Assembly (NCBI GenBank): GCA_051881355.1
Contig: JBJEPS010000078.1
Coordinates: 1 to 64,000, forward strand
Direction: 5' to 3'
DNA from: Fimenecus sp051881355
Lineage (GTDB): Bacteria; Bacillota; Clostridia; Oscillospirales; Acutalibacteraceae
DNA length: 64,000 nucleotides
The position numbers and the translations under genes were made by a program. Under the pieces are notes generated by a model. The model was not told where the DNA came from, did not search any database, and worked only from the letters and a program-made list of their open reading frames with translations. Of this stretch, positions 32,704 through 41,534 are shown piece by piece (the first letter of the stretch is position 1; each line of letters begins with the position of its first letter).

Positions 32704-34068
32704 ATGGATACGATTGTACTGCACCCGCCGATTTTGGAGGGGGAGGGATTTTCTGTTCTGCGGCAAAACCCCGACCGTGGCTGGCGCATGGAAACCTATT
32801 TGACTTTAGGCAGCAATACGGTAATGTTTCATGCGGGCGAAACCCCGCTCGGTTTTTTAGATGCACAAATCGAATTGTATCGGGACACACCGTGTTCGCT
32901 TGTGCAGGTTTATGTGTATTTAACCGAATACTGCAAAAAACCGTTGGACAATACTGCGTTTACGCAATTAAATGCGTATTTAGAGGGCTTACGCGCGCGG
33001 CATCTGCGTGCCGTCCTGCGATTTGCATATGAATTTGATGTGGACCGTAAAGTCGGTCCGACCTCTCGCCGCATATACGGGCATTTACGCCAAATCAAAC
33101 AGTGGTTGGCGGAAAATGATGCGTTGGTGCGTGAAACGGTGCTCGTTTTACAGGCGGGCGTCGTCGGTGCGTGGGGTGAATGGCATACGGCACGGCATTA
33201 TCACAACAAAAAGAAGGTGCTTTCCGCGCTTTGCGATACGGCACCGGCGTATTTACCGTTGCAGGTGCGTATGCAAAAATTTAAGGATTGTATACAAAAC
33301 ACCGAAAACGCACCGCGTGTGGGCTATCACGACGATTTTTTGGTTGGTGCATATCACAAATGGAACACCCCTGCCGGTGCAGCGGATAGCGAGCGGTTTC
33401 AAACATTTGTAAAGGAGTCTCGCTTTACACTAAATGACGGCGAAATGCCGTGGGGCAGAGATAAAACCGTGCATGACGGCTGGATTGATGGCTATGAAAT
33501 GCTGACCGCCTGTGCTGAGCACAGTCTTTCTACTTTAAGCTTAACGCATAATTATATGGAAGAAAACGGGCAGTTTAATATGGTGCGTTGGCAGTCGGAA
33601 AAGCTAACAGCGCTGCGCGCAAGCGAGCTTGGGTGTCCGCACACATCGGCATATTTCACACAGAACGGGCAGGCATTGGAGCGCACGGTGTTTGATTTTT
33701 TGACCGACCATTTGGGCTACCAAATTGCTGTACGCGAAATTTTTGCAGGGGATGCCGCAGATGGTTGTCAAACAGCAACGGTGAAACTCTCCAATGACGG
33801 GTTTGCACTCCCTTATGCGTTCACGAAACTCCGTTTGCACATTGCCGATGCAAACGGAAATGTAAAGCAGTTTCCCTTTACGGATTATGCACCCGAAAAA
33901 TTGCTCGGCGGTGGGGCAGGCACCTTTTCACTGCGCGGCGATTTCGGGGCAATTTGCAAAATCGGGTTGTCTTTGGAAAAAGAGATTTACAGTCCTTGCG
34001 CTGTACGCTTTGCCAATCGCTGTGTATTTGACGAAAACGGTGTGAATTGGTTTGAAATTACACCGTAA
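32704..34068 (+). CDS. DUF4874/DUF4832 domain protein (putative glycan-related barrel protein)
   Basis: 454 residues without signal peptide. The N-terminal half (about 20-190) has the DUF4874-type pattern NPDRGWRMETYLTLG, LRAVLRFAYEFDV and LQAGVVGAWGEWHTARHYHN, resembling a glycoside-hydrolase TIM barrel with its paired acidic and aromatic residues. The C-terminal half (DUF4832 type) has PLQVRMQKFKDC, VGYHDDFLVG and LSLTHNYMEEN, then a beta-sandwich. Activity is not established for the family as far as I know. The ATG at 32704 has GGAGG 14 nt upstream, a rather long spacing. Confidence 0.75.
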   Translation: MDTIVLHPPILEGEGFSVLRQNPDRGWRMETYLTLGSNTVMFHAGETPLGFLDAQIELYRDTPCSLVQVYVYLTEYCKKPLDNTAFTQLNAYLEGLRARHLRAVLRFAYEFDVDRKVGPTSRRIYGHLRQIKQWLAENDALVRETVLVLQAGVVGAWGEWHTARHYHNKKKVLSALCDTAPAYLPLQVRMQKFKDCIQNTENAPRVGYHDDFLVGAYHKWNTPAGAADSERFQTFVKESRFTLNDGEMPWGRDKTVHDGWIDGYEMLTACAEHSLSTLSLTHNYMEENGQFNMVRWQSEKLTALRASELGCPHTSAYFTQNGQALERTVFDFLTDHLGYQIAVREIFAGDAADGCQTATVKLSNDGFALPYAFTKLRLHIADANGNVKQFPFTDYAPEKLLGGGAGTFSLRGDFGAICKIGLSLEKEIYSPCAVRFANRCVFDENGVNWFEITP

Positions 34069-34087
34069 ATTTTATTATGGAAACAGC

Positions 34088-34120
34088 AAACGCCGAACAG
34101 AAAACCTGTTCGGCGTTTTT
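34088..34120 (+). terminator. Terminator after the DUF4874/4832 gene
   Basis: AACGCCGAACAG and CTGTTCGGCGTT pair around AAAAC, followed by T's. Confidence 0.88.
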
Positions 34121-34140
34121 AATGCATACTGCATTTCGCG

Positions 34141-34248
34141 CGTAGGGCACGGTCTTGCCCGTTCCCTGCGCGTTGTCATTCTGAGTCGTAGGCGAAGAAT
34201 CTCATTCCTTGTTGCGTTTTAGATTCTTCACTTCGTTCAGAATGACTT
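34141..34248. repeat. Intergenic repeat pair: palindromic GTAGGG element plus CATTCTGAG inverted repeat
   Basis: 34142-34171 is a palindrome of the GTAGGG...CCCTGCG kind. 34176-34247 is an imperfect inverted repeat beginning GTCATTCTGAGTCG and ending TTCAGAATGAC, with GAAGAATCT and AGATTCTTC as inner arms. Relatives of the second element are at 47809, 50096, 55232 and 57520. It lies between convergent genes. Confidence 0.85.
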
Positions 34249-34258
34249 TTTTATAGGT

Positions 34259-35362
34259 TTATTTCCGTTCCTGCGGGGGCTTTTCGGCGATGAACACGCG
34301 GAAAAGCGGTAGGCAGGAGGTAAAGAATTTTTTATATGCGGCACAGTAATCGGCACTTTGCTGTGTGCGCTTACACCCGCCGGCACGGCAAAGGGGATAG
34401 ACATTGCATTTTTTGCAGCGCTCAGGCACGGTGAGACTCTCCTTGATAAATTCGATCGCTGTTTTACTGCTTGCCATCGTGCGAAAATCCGTTTCATGAA
34501 TGTTGCCGAGCAGATATTTGTCCGTGCAGTAAAAGTCGCACGGATAAATATTGCCGTTGCTTTCCGAAACAAATTGGTGCGAGCAGTGCCCCAAAATGCC
34601 GCATTGCTCAGTCTGCTGTCCTAAAAACAGACGTACCCAGTTGTCAAACTGCCGCACGCTCATATATTGCCCGCGTACATAGTCTTTTACATACAAATTG
34701 AATACACGAATTAAAAAGTCCGCGTATTGGTCGGGCGTCATGTACAGCTCGCTTTCTTCCTGCGAATCAAATGGACGTAAGCAAGGGATAAACTGCAAAT
34801 ACCGAAAGCCTTTTTGGCGAAAATAGCGGTAAATCCGTTCGCCGTTTTCGGCGCAGTAGCCGGTTAATACAGTCAAAATATTAAATTCTGCGCCGTGGCA
34901 TTTCAGTGTTTCTGCGGCAGAGAGAATTTGATAAAACGAGTTTTGTCCCGAGGGTTTCTTGCGGAATTTGTTGCCCTCTAAGTCGCCGTCTAAGCTCAAT
35001 CCCACCAAAAATTGATTGTCGGCAAAAAACTGCGCCCAATCGTCGGTAAGCTTGGTGCCGTTGGTCTGAATGGAGTAAAACACATTGCTGTTTTTACGGT
35101 TTTTCTGCTTGACCGTTTTTGTAAAGTGCTCAAAAAACGGCAGACCGCACAGCGTCGGCTCGCCGCCTTGAAAGGCAAAGGCAACCGGGTGCCCGTCGGC
35201 AAAGTCGAGGGCTTTTTGAATGAGAATATCGGCGGTGTCGTATGACATAGTGCCAAAACCGAGATGTTCCCTGTGTTCGGAAACATCTCGGTAGAAGCAG
35301 TATTCACACGAAAGATTGCAAAGGGACGACGCCGGTTTTATCATCAAAGATAAGCTTGGCAT
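34259..35362 (-). CDS. Anaerobic sulfatase-maturating radical-SAM enzyme (anSME)
   Basis: 367 residues. The radical-SAM motif is CNLSCEYC (about 15-22), FAFQGGEPTLCG follows and QTNGT is present. A SPASM domain supplies the auxiliary clusters through CGILGHC, YPCDFYC, and CKKC...CRAGGCKR. anSME enzymes oxidise the active-site Cys (or Ser) of sulfatases to formylglycine. The gene directly follows a sulfatase with a CSPAR signature, its evident substrate, 27 nt downstream in the same direction. Confidence 0.93.
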   Translation of the reverse strand: MPSLSLMIKPASSLCNLSCEYCFYRDVSEHREHLGFGTMSYDTADILIQKALDFADGHPVAFAFQGGEPTLCGLPFFEHFTKTVKQKNRKNSNVFYSIQTNGTKLTDDWAQFFADNQFLVGLSLDGDLEGNKFRKKPSGQNSFYQILSAAETLKCHGAEFNILTVLTGYCAENGERIYRYFRQKGFRYLQFIPCLRPFDSQEESELYMTPDQYADFLIRVFNLYVKDYVRGQYMSVRQFDNWVRLFLGQQTEQCGILGHCSHQFVSESNGNIYPCDFYCTDKYLLGNIHETDFRTMASSKTAIEFIKESLTVPERCKKCNVYPLCRAGGCKRTQQSADYCAAYKKFFTSCLPLFRVFIAEKPPQERK

Positions 35363-35389
35363 AAGACCACATCTTTCGGGGGAAATATG

Positions 35390-37426
35390 TTATTTGATAA
35401 TACCGCGGCGATTGTCCTTGAAATCCTGCTGGATTTCATCGAGCTTCGCGTGGTATGTATCCGCGATTTCAGGATACACAGATGTACGGTTATAGTTCTC
35501 ACCGGCATCGTCAGTCAGAATGTGCAGCCAGTTGGTGCGGAATTTATCGAAGAACGCGGAGTTGTCATTCTGAATACGGTCGAAGTATTTAAAGGTGATG
35601 AACTCATTTTCCGTCAAAATTTCGTAATCGTAATCCGGATACTGTTCCAGTACTGCAGCGGTCGGCATGGTGTACTGGATTGCCTTAATGTCCTCACGCT
35701 TCATATGCAAAATCGGGTGTTCCTCGGTGTGAATGACCGTATCGTCTTTCAAGAGTGAAGTCATCGAAACGCCGTCAATCACACGGTCGGTCGGCAGGTA
35801 ATTGGTTTGCCCGCCGTTACCGGTAATGCCGCAGAGCTCCAGAAGCGTCGGATAGAGGTCAACCAGCGTTGCAGACTGTTTTCTGCTTGTGCCTTTTGTA
35901 CCCAACGCGCCGTTATCGTTGTCCCAGCGAATCATAAACGGAACCTTCTGCCCGCCTTCATACGCGAGATATTTGCCGCCGCGCAGGTCGCTGACAGAGC
36001 CTTCCAGTGCCGGACCGTTATCGCTTGTGAAAATAATGATGGTGTCCTCTAAAACGCCGAGTTCTTCGAGCTTGTCGAACAACTGACCGAGATAATAGTC
36101 CACTTCGGTAACGCAGTCCACATATGTACCCATACCGCTGGTGCCGTCGAAATCATCGCCTGCAAATACGGGTGCGTGCGGCCACGGAGAAGCATAATAT
36201 GCAAAGAACGGCTCATCGGAATTCTCGACCTGGTCGGTAATCCAGTTGATCATTTCGTCGTTAATCCATTCCGTCAGCTTGCTTTGGTCTTTTTTGCCGT
36301 CGACGAACATCTCATCTGTGCCATGCACAATTTCATACTGTCCGTTTTCCTCACGGACATGGTAGAACGGCGTCATATCGTTGACATAGTGACTACCGTA
36401 GAAGTAATCAAAGCCTTGATTGGTCGGCAGATACTCACCGTAATCGCCCAAATGCCATTTGCCGAATGCGCCGGTGTTATAACCTGCCGCTTGGAAAGCT
36501 TCCGCAATGGTGATTTCGTCGCCGAGCATACCGTCTGCATTGCCGCCCATTTCAATGGAATTGAAAATGCGGGTTTGCGCAAACGGGGAGATGGTGGCAA
36601 CTGTCGGGTAGATGACATTGTCCGCATAGCCACGGTACGGATAGCGACCGGTCATCGCCGCGAAACGTGCAGGCGAACAAACGGAGTATGAGGAATAGAA
36701 ATTGTCAAGAGAAATGCCGTTTTCGCCGATGCTGTCCATGTTCGGCGTATCATAGATTGCGCCGTTTAAGGAAATGTCGCCCCAACCGAGGTCGTCCATC
36801 AAAATAAACAGAACATTGGGATTGTTTTCCTTAGTGGCGTTTTTATCCACGCCCTTTAAGTAATCGTCCTGACCTTCCCAAAGGCGTTCGGTGTTGGGCT
36901 TTGAACGCAAATTCATGGTCAGTACATAGATGATGCTGGTGGCAATCAACAGCACGCTTAACACACCCGAAAGCGCTTTTTTCGCACTTTCTTTTTTAAA
37001 GGTATGCTTTGCCGTGAAGAATAACCCCCAAAGGCAAATTGCTGCCGGGAGTGCCAGCAACAGGTTGCCGAGTAATCTCGTACCGAAATTTCCTTCGCCC
37101 TGTAACCACGGGTGGTCAGCGGAAGCATACCCCGCAAGACCCGAGGAAAATGCACCGAAGCCGCCATCTGCGCCCCAGATGATGTAGTATACAACCACGC
37201 CGAGCACAGCCGCCGCGTAGCCGAATACCATCGGTGCGTAAACTTTCTTTTTAATGATAAGGCTCAACAGAATGACAGCGGACATAATGCAGCAATAAGC
37301 TACCGCAACTACGCTGACAAAGTTCAGGCGGAAAATCCATTCCGCGAGCATAATGCCGATGCCCACAAGCATTAAGAGAATGGGGAATACCTTTTTGCCT
37401 GTGTCTAAAGTGATTTTCTTTTTCAT
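35390..37426 (-). CDS. Membrane-anchored arylsulfatase-family enzyme
   Basis: 678 residues. Five or so N-terminal membrane spans (about 12-170) resemble LtaS-like anchors. The extracellular alkaline-phosphatase-fold domain carries VLFILMDDLGWGD (metal Asp pair), the SYSVCSPARFAAMTGRYP sulfatase signature with the Cys that becomes formylglycine, FGKWHLGDYG, SPWPHAPV and FTSDNGPALEG with further metal ligands. The Cys-type signature and the adjoining anSME make it a true sulfatase rather than a phosphatidylglycerol transferase. Substrates would be sulfated glycans such as mucin (inference). GGAGG precedes the ATG. Confidence 0.92.
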   Translation of the reverse strand: MKKKITLDTGKKVFPILLMLVGIGIMLAEWIFRLNFVSVVAVAYCCIMSAVILLSLIIKKKVYAPMVFGYAAAVLGVVVYYIIWGADGGFGAFSSGLAGYASADHPWLQGEGNFGTRLLGNLLLALPAAICLWGLFFTAKHTFKKESAKKALSGVLSVLLIATSIIYVLTMNLRSKPNTERLWEGQDDYLKGVDKNATKENNPNVLFILMDDLGWGDISLNGAIYDTPNMDSIGENGISLDNFYSSYSVCSPARFAAMTGRYPYRGYADNVIYPTVATISPFAQTRIFNSIEMGGNADGMLGDEITIAEAFQAAGYNTGAFGKWHLGDYGEYLPTNQGFDYFYGSHYVNDMTPFYHVREENGQYEIVHGTDEMFVDGKKDQSKLTEWINDEMINWITDQVENSDEPFFAYYASPWPHAPVFAGDDFDGTSGMGTYVDCVTEVDYYLGQLFDKLEELGVLEDTIIIFTSDNGPALEGSVSDLRGGKYLAYEGGQKVPFMIRWDNDNGALGTKGTSRKQSATLVDLYPTLLELCGITGNGGQTNYLPTDRVIDGVSMTSLLKDDTVIHTEEHPILHMKREDIKAIQYTMPTAAVLEQYPDYDYEILTENEFITFKYFDRIQNDNSAFFDKFRTNWLHILTDDAGENYNRTSVYPEIADTYHAKLDEIQQDFKDNRRGIIK

Positions 37427-37453
37427 TACACAGCCTCCTTTTTATACCGATTT

Positions 37454-37483
37454 ATTATACTATAAAAAACATCTAATCGTCAA
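37454..37483 (-). promoter_or_regulatory. Promoter of the sulfatase-anSME operon
   Basis: On the minus strand TTGACG (37478-37483), 18-nt spacer, TATAAT (37454-37459), about 28 bp before the sulfatase start. Confidence 0.65.
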
Positions 37484-37558
37484 GTAACCAAAGCGTACAA
37501 AAATCGTATAAATTGCTGAAAATGCACAGCAATTTCGTTGGAAATGTTGATAAAATGC

Positions 37559-37596
37559 AAAGTGCCCGTCCGAAGAACGGACAGGCACTTTTTTTG
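37559..37596. terminator. Terminator downstream of hydA
   Basis: AAAGTGCCCGTCCG pairs (one mismatch) with CGGACAGGCACTTT around AAGAA. It lies just after the hydrogenase operon, whose last gene ends at 37605. The longer T-run faces the plus strand. Confidence 0.75.
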
Positions 37597-37604
37597 TAGA
37601 TAAA

Positions 37605-39347
37605 TTAGTTGTATTTTTTGCGCGCGACATAAGAGGTGTGCAGAATTTCGTGCGCCTTGTGGCTGCCGGGTTCACCAAAGAATTCGCTGTACAACGCTTT
37701 AATCGTTTCATTTTCATGCGATTTGCGTTTGGCGTTGGCAGCATCTGCCGCATAGAGCGCCTCGGCGCGTCTTGCTTTCAAATCGACGAAGTTACGGACG
37801 ACCGCGTGCTGAATCGGCTGACCGCCGCCGTTGATACAGCCGCCCGGGCAACCCATAATCTCAATGAACTGATAATCGGCGGTACCGTCCTTAATTTTGT
37901 CAAGCAGGATTTTTGCATTTTTGGTGCCGCTGGCAACCGCAACCTTGACCTTCAGCCCCGCAACATCATATTCAGCTTCTTTGACGCTTTCCATACCGCG
38001 GACTTCTTTGAAGTCAACATTCGGCAGGGTTTCGCCGGTCAGGGTTTCCACTGCGGTACGCAGAGCTGCCTCCATCACGCCGCCGGTCGCACCGAAAATG
38101 GTCGCTGCACCGGTGGACTCGCCGAACGGAATATCAAATTCTTCATCGGGCAGGTGTTTAAAGAAGATACCTGCGCTTTCAATCATACGGGCAAGCTCAC
38201 GCGTGGTAATGGCAATGTCTACATCGGGGTAGCCGGACGCCGCCTGGTCTGGACGCTTGGTCTCGAATTTCTTGGCGGTGCAGGGCATCACGCCGACCAC
38301 AACCATATCCTTGGGGTCCATACCGAGCTTCTGCGCGTAATAGGTTTTCATCGTCGCGCCGAACATCTGCTGGGGCGACTTGCAGGTTGAAAGATGCGGA
38401 ATGAGTTCGGGATAATAATGCTCGCAATATTTAATCCACCCGGGCGAGCAAGAGGTAATCATCGGCAGAACGCCGCCGTTTTGCACACGGTCTAAGAATT
38501 CGTGCGCTTCTTCCATAATGGTTAAGTCAGCGGCAAAGTCGGTATCGAACACCTTGTCAAAGCCGAGACGGCGCAAAGCGGCAACCATTTTACCCTCAAC
38601 GTTGGTGCCGATGTGCATTCCGAATGCTTCACCGAGCGTTGCGCGGATAGACGGCGCGGTGTTGACAATGACGAATTTGTCGGGGTCGTTAATCGCGGCG
38701 AGAACCTTGTCGGTGTCGTCTTTTTCAACGATAGCACCCGTCGGGCAGTTGACGATGCACTGTCCGCAGGAAATGCACGAAACATCCGCCAAATCCTTGT
38801 CAAAAGCCGAGCTGATGTGCGTATCAAAGCCGCGGGCGTTTGCACCGATGACGGAAATGCCCTGCGCGTCGCAAGCCGCAACGCAGCGACGGCAAAGAAT
38901 GCACTTGTTGTTGTCGCGCACCATATGTGCAGCGGAATCGTCGAGATCGTAATGAATGGTTTCACCCGCAAAGGCGTCTGCGTCATCTACGCCGAATTCC
39001 TTACACAGTGCCTGCAATTCGCAGTTTCCGCTGCGCACACAGGAGAGACATTTTTTGTCGTGCGTAGAAAGAATGAGCTCCAATGTCATTTTGCGGGAAT
39101 GGCGAACACGCTCGGTATTGGTAAAAATCTCCATACCCTCGTTTACGGGGTACACGCAAGCAGTTACAAGGCTTCTTGCGCCTTTGACTTCGACCATGCA
39201 GATACGGCATGCGCCGATTTCGTTAATATCTTTTAAATAGCAAAGGGTCGGGATTTCAATGCCGGCAAATCTTGCCGCCTCCAAAATCGAAATGCCCTTC
39301 GGCACGCTCAAGGGCATGCCGTTAATTTGAATATTGACAGTTTCCAT
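37605..39347 (-). CDS. hydA: [FeFe] hydrogenase catalytic subunit, NADH/ferredoxin-linked type
   Basis: 580 residues. The N-terminus is a [2Fe-2S] domain (CYLKDINEIGACRIC...CVYP), then a His-Cys3 cluster (HDKKCLSCVRSGNCELQ) and a 2x[4Fe-4S] ferredoxin (CILCRRCVAAC, CISCGQCIVNC). The H-cluster domain has L1 TSCSPGW, L2 MPCTAKKFE and L3 IMGCPGGCINGGGQP. L1 has Ser in place of the second Cys of the textbook TSCCP; I recall this variant in many clostridial NADH-linked enzymes. With HydB and HydC it likely forms the trimeric, possibly electron-bifurcating complex making H2 from NADH and ferredoxin. The ATG at 39347 has AAGGAG 8 nt upstream. Confidence 0.95.
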   Translation of the reverse strand: METVNIQINGMPLSVPKGISILEAARFAGIEIPTLCYLKDINEIGACRICMVEVKGARSLVTACVYPVNEGMEIFTNTERVRHSRKMTLELILSTHDKKCLSCVRSGNCELQALCKEFGVDDADAFAGETIHYDLDDSAAHMVRDNNKCILCRRCVAACDAQGISVIGANARGFDTHISSAFDKDLADVSCISCGQCIVNCPTGAIVEKDDTDKVLAAINDPDKFVIVNTAPSIRATLGEAFGMHIGTNVEGKMVAALRRLGFDKVFDTDFAADLTIMEEAHEFLDRVQNGGVLPMITSCSPGWIKYCEHYYPELIPHLSTCKSPQQMFGATMKTYYAQKLGMDPKDMVVVGVMPCTAKKFETKRPDQAASGYPDVDIAITTRELARMIESAGIFFKHLPDEEFDIPFGESTGAATIFGATGGVMEAALRTAVETLTGETLPNVDFKEVRGMESVKEAEYDVAGLKVKVAVASGTKNAKILLDKIKDGTADYQFIEIMGCPGGCINGGGQPIQHAVVRNFVDLKARRAEALYAADAANAKRKSHENETIKALYSEFFGEPGSHKAHEILHTSYVARKKYN

Positions 39348-39359
39348 TAGGCACACTCC

Positions 39360-41147
39360 TTATTTCTTGACAACGGCACCGAATTTGCAGGTCTCGAGGC
39401 AGACACCGCATTTGATGCACTTGTCGGTATGAATGGTATGTACTTCCTTGACTTTGCCTTCGATTGCACCGGCAGGACATTTTCTTGCGCAAGCGGTACA
39501 GCCGCGGCACTTGTCCGGCTCAATCGCGTAGGTCATCAACGCCTTGCAGACGCCCGCGGGGCACTTTTTATCCTGAATGTGTGCCACATATTCCTCACGG
39601 AAGAATTTGAGCGTGGCAAGCACGGGATTGGGCGCAGTTTGCCCCAAGCCGCACAGGGAGTTTGCCTTGATGTAGTGGCACAAATCCTCTAATTTGTCCA
39701 AATCCTCCATCGTGGCTTTGCCCGCGGTGATTTTGTCGAGCATTTCAAGCAACCGTTTGGTGCCGACGCGGCAGGGGGTGCATTTGCCGCAGGACTCGTC
39801 AACCGTGAAGTTCAGGAAGAATTTTGCAATATCGACCATGCAGTTGTCCTCGTCCATAACGATTAAGCCGCCCGAACCCATCATACAGCCGATGGCGGTC
39901 AAGTTGTCATAGTCGATCGGGGTGTCCATAAGCGTTGCGGGGATACAGCCGCCGGAGGGACCGCCCGTCTGTGCCGCCTTGAACTTTTTGCCGTTCGGAA
40001 TACCGCCGCCGATTTCCTCAATAATTTCGCGTAAGGTTGTGCCCATCGGAATTTCGACAAGACCGGTGTTCTTGATTTTGCCGCCGAGTGCAAAGACCTT
40101 GGTGCCCTTGGATTTTTCGGTACCCATGGAGGCAAACCAATCCGCACCCTTTAAGATAATCTGCGGAATGTTGGCAAAGGTTTCAACATTGTTTTCGGTG
40201 GTGGGTTTTGCGAACAAGCCCTTGACCGCCGGATAGGGCGGACGGGGTCTCGGCTCGCCGCGGTTGCCCTCAATGGAGGTCATCAGCGCGGTTTCCTCGC
40301 CGCAGACGAATGCGCCTGCACCCAAACGTACATGCAAATCAAAATCAAAGCCGCTGTCGAAAATGTTTTTGCCGAGAAGCCCGTATTCGCGTGCCTGTTT
40401 AATGGCAATCTGCAAACGCTTAACGGCAATGGGATATTCCGCGCGGACATAGACATAGCCTTCGCTCGCGCCCGTGGCATAGCCGCAAATCGCCATCGCT
40501 TCCACGATGCAGTGCGGGTCACCTTCGAGGACAGAACGGTCCATAAATGCGCCGGGGTCGCCCTCGTCCGCGTTGCAGACAACATATTTCTGGTCTGCCT
40601 GATTGGCAGCGGTGAAACTCCATTTAAGACCTGTCGGGAATCCGCCGCCGCCTCTGCCGCGCAGCCCCGAGTCTTTCACAATCTGAATGACCTGTTCGGG
40701 AGTGTATTCCTTTAAGCATTTCGCAAGCGCCATATAGCCGTCAAACGCGATGTATTCCTCGATGTTTTCAGGGTCGATGACACCGCAGTTACGCAGCGCT
40801 ACACGGTGCTGTTTTTTGTAGAAATCGGTTTCCTGCAAGGATTTGACGTCGTCCATGGTGACGGTCTCATCGTAAAGCAAGCGTTTGACAAGTCTGCCCT
40901 TTAACAGGTGCTCCTCGACGATTTCGGGCACGTCGGACACCTTGACTTGGCTGTAAAAGCTACCCTCAGGGTAGACAATCATAATGGGACCCAAGGCGCA
41001 AAGTCCGAAGCAGCCCGTGCGGACAACCTTGACTTCATCCTGCAAGCCCTTTTTTGCGATTTCAGCTTCAAGAGCCTCAATAATCGCAAGACTGTTTGAA
41101 GAGGTACAACCGGTACCGCCGCAAACCAGAACATGGGAACGATACAT
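39360..41147 (-). CDS. hydB: NADH-binding subunit of the hydrogenase (NuoF/HydB-like)
   Basis: 595 residues. An N-terminal thioredoxin-like [2Fe-2S] domain (CGGTGCTSSNS...TGCFGLC) precedes the NuoF core: the FMN/NADH loops LRGRGGGGFPTGLKW and NADEGDPGAFMDR, the GAGAFVCGEETALMTSIEG stretch and the [4Fe-4S] ESCGKCTPCRVG. A C-terminal 2x[4Fe-4S] ferredoxin (CRGCTACARKC, CIKCGVCLETC) completes the HydB type. It oxidises or reduces NAD(H) and passes electrons to HydA, encoded 12 nt downstream. Confidence 0.95.
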   Translation of the reverse strand: MYRSHVLVCGGTGCTSSNSLAIIEALEAEIAKKGLQDEVKVVRTGCFGLCALGPIMIVYPEGSFYSQVKVSDVPEIVEEHLLKGRLVKRLLYDETVTMDDVKSLQETDFYKKQHRVALRNCGVIDPENIEEYIAFDGYMALAKCLKEYTPEQVIQIVKDSGLRGRGGGGFPTGLKWSFTAANQADQKYVVCNADEGDPGAFMDRSVLEGDPHCIVEAMAICGYATGASEGYVYVRAEYPIAVKRLQIAIKQAREYGLLGKNIFDSGFDFDLHVRLGAGAFVCGEETALMTSIEGNRGEPRPRPPYPAVKGLFAKPTTENNVETFANIPQIILKGADWFASMGTEKSKGTKVFALGGKIKNTGLVEIPMGTTLREIIEEIGGGIPNGKKFKAAQTGGPSGGCIPATLMDTPIDYDNLTAIGCMMGSGGLIVMDEDNCMVDIAKFFLNFTVDESCGKCTPCRVGTKRLLEMLDKITAGKATMEDLDKLEDLCHYIKANSLCGLGQTAPNPVLATLKFFREEYVAHIQDKKCPAGVCKALMTYAIEPDKCRGCTACARKCPAGAIEGKVKEVHTIHTDKCIKCGVCLETCKFGAVVKK

Positions 41148-41159
41148 TGTATTTCCTCC

Positions 41160-41534
41160 TTATTTTGTTGCCGCGCCGACGGTGAAATCGACAATCGGGT
41201 TGCCGTTGACGATGTGGTCATTGACGACCTTCACCGCTTTTTCAGCGGTCATTTTGACATAGGTAACCTTTTCCTTGCCGGGCTCTAAAACCTCGACAAT
41301 CGGCTCATACTGGCACATACCGATGCAGCCGGTCTGCGAAACGGTTACGCCCTTTAAGCCGCGCTTTGCGATTTCATCGACAAAGGCATTGAGCACCGGG
41401 CGCGCGCCCGCCGCAATGCCGCAGGTCGCCATACCGACGACGATACGAATATTGTCGTCTCCCGTGTCCTCACGCACGGTCATTTTCTTTTTGGCATTCT
41501 CCCGAATCGCCATCAGTTCTTCTAAAGATTTCAT
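41160..41534 (-). CDS. [2Fe-2S] thioredoxin-like ferredoxin subunit (HndB-like)
   Basis: 124 residues. The core is a thioredoxin-fold [2Fe-2S] domain with GMATCGIAAGARPV and SQTGCIGMCQYEPIVEV, the four-Cys pattern of HndB in the NADP-reducing hydrogenase of Desulfovibrio. The N-terminal 25 residues form a charged helix. It probably shuttles electrons between HydC and HydB. GGAGG lies 9 nt before the ATG, and the start overlaps the GHKL gene by 4 nt. Confidence 0.88.
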   Translation of the reverse strand: MKSLEELMAIRENAKKKMTVREDTGDDNIRIVVGMATCGIAAGARPVLNAFVDEIAKRGLKGVTVSQTGCIGMCQYEPIVEVLEPGKEKVTYVKMTAEKAVKVVNDHIVNGNPIVDFTVGAATK

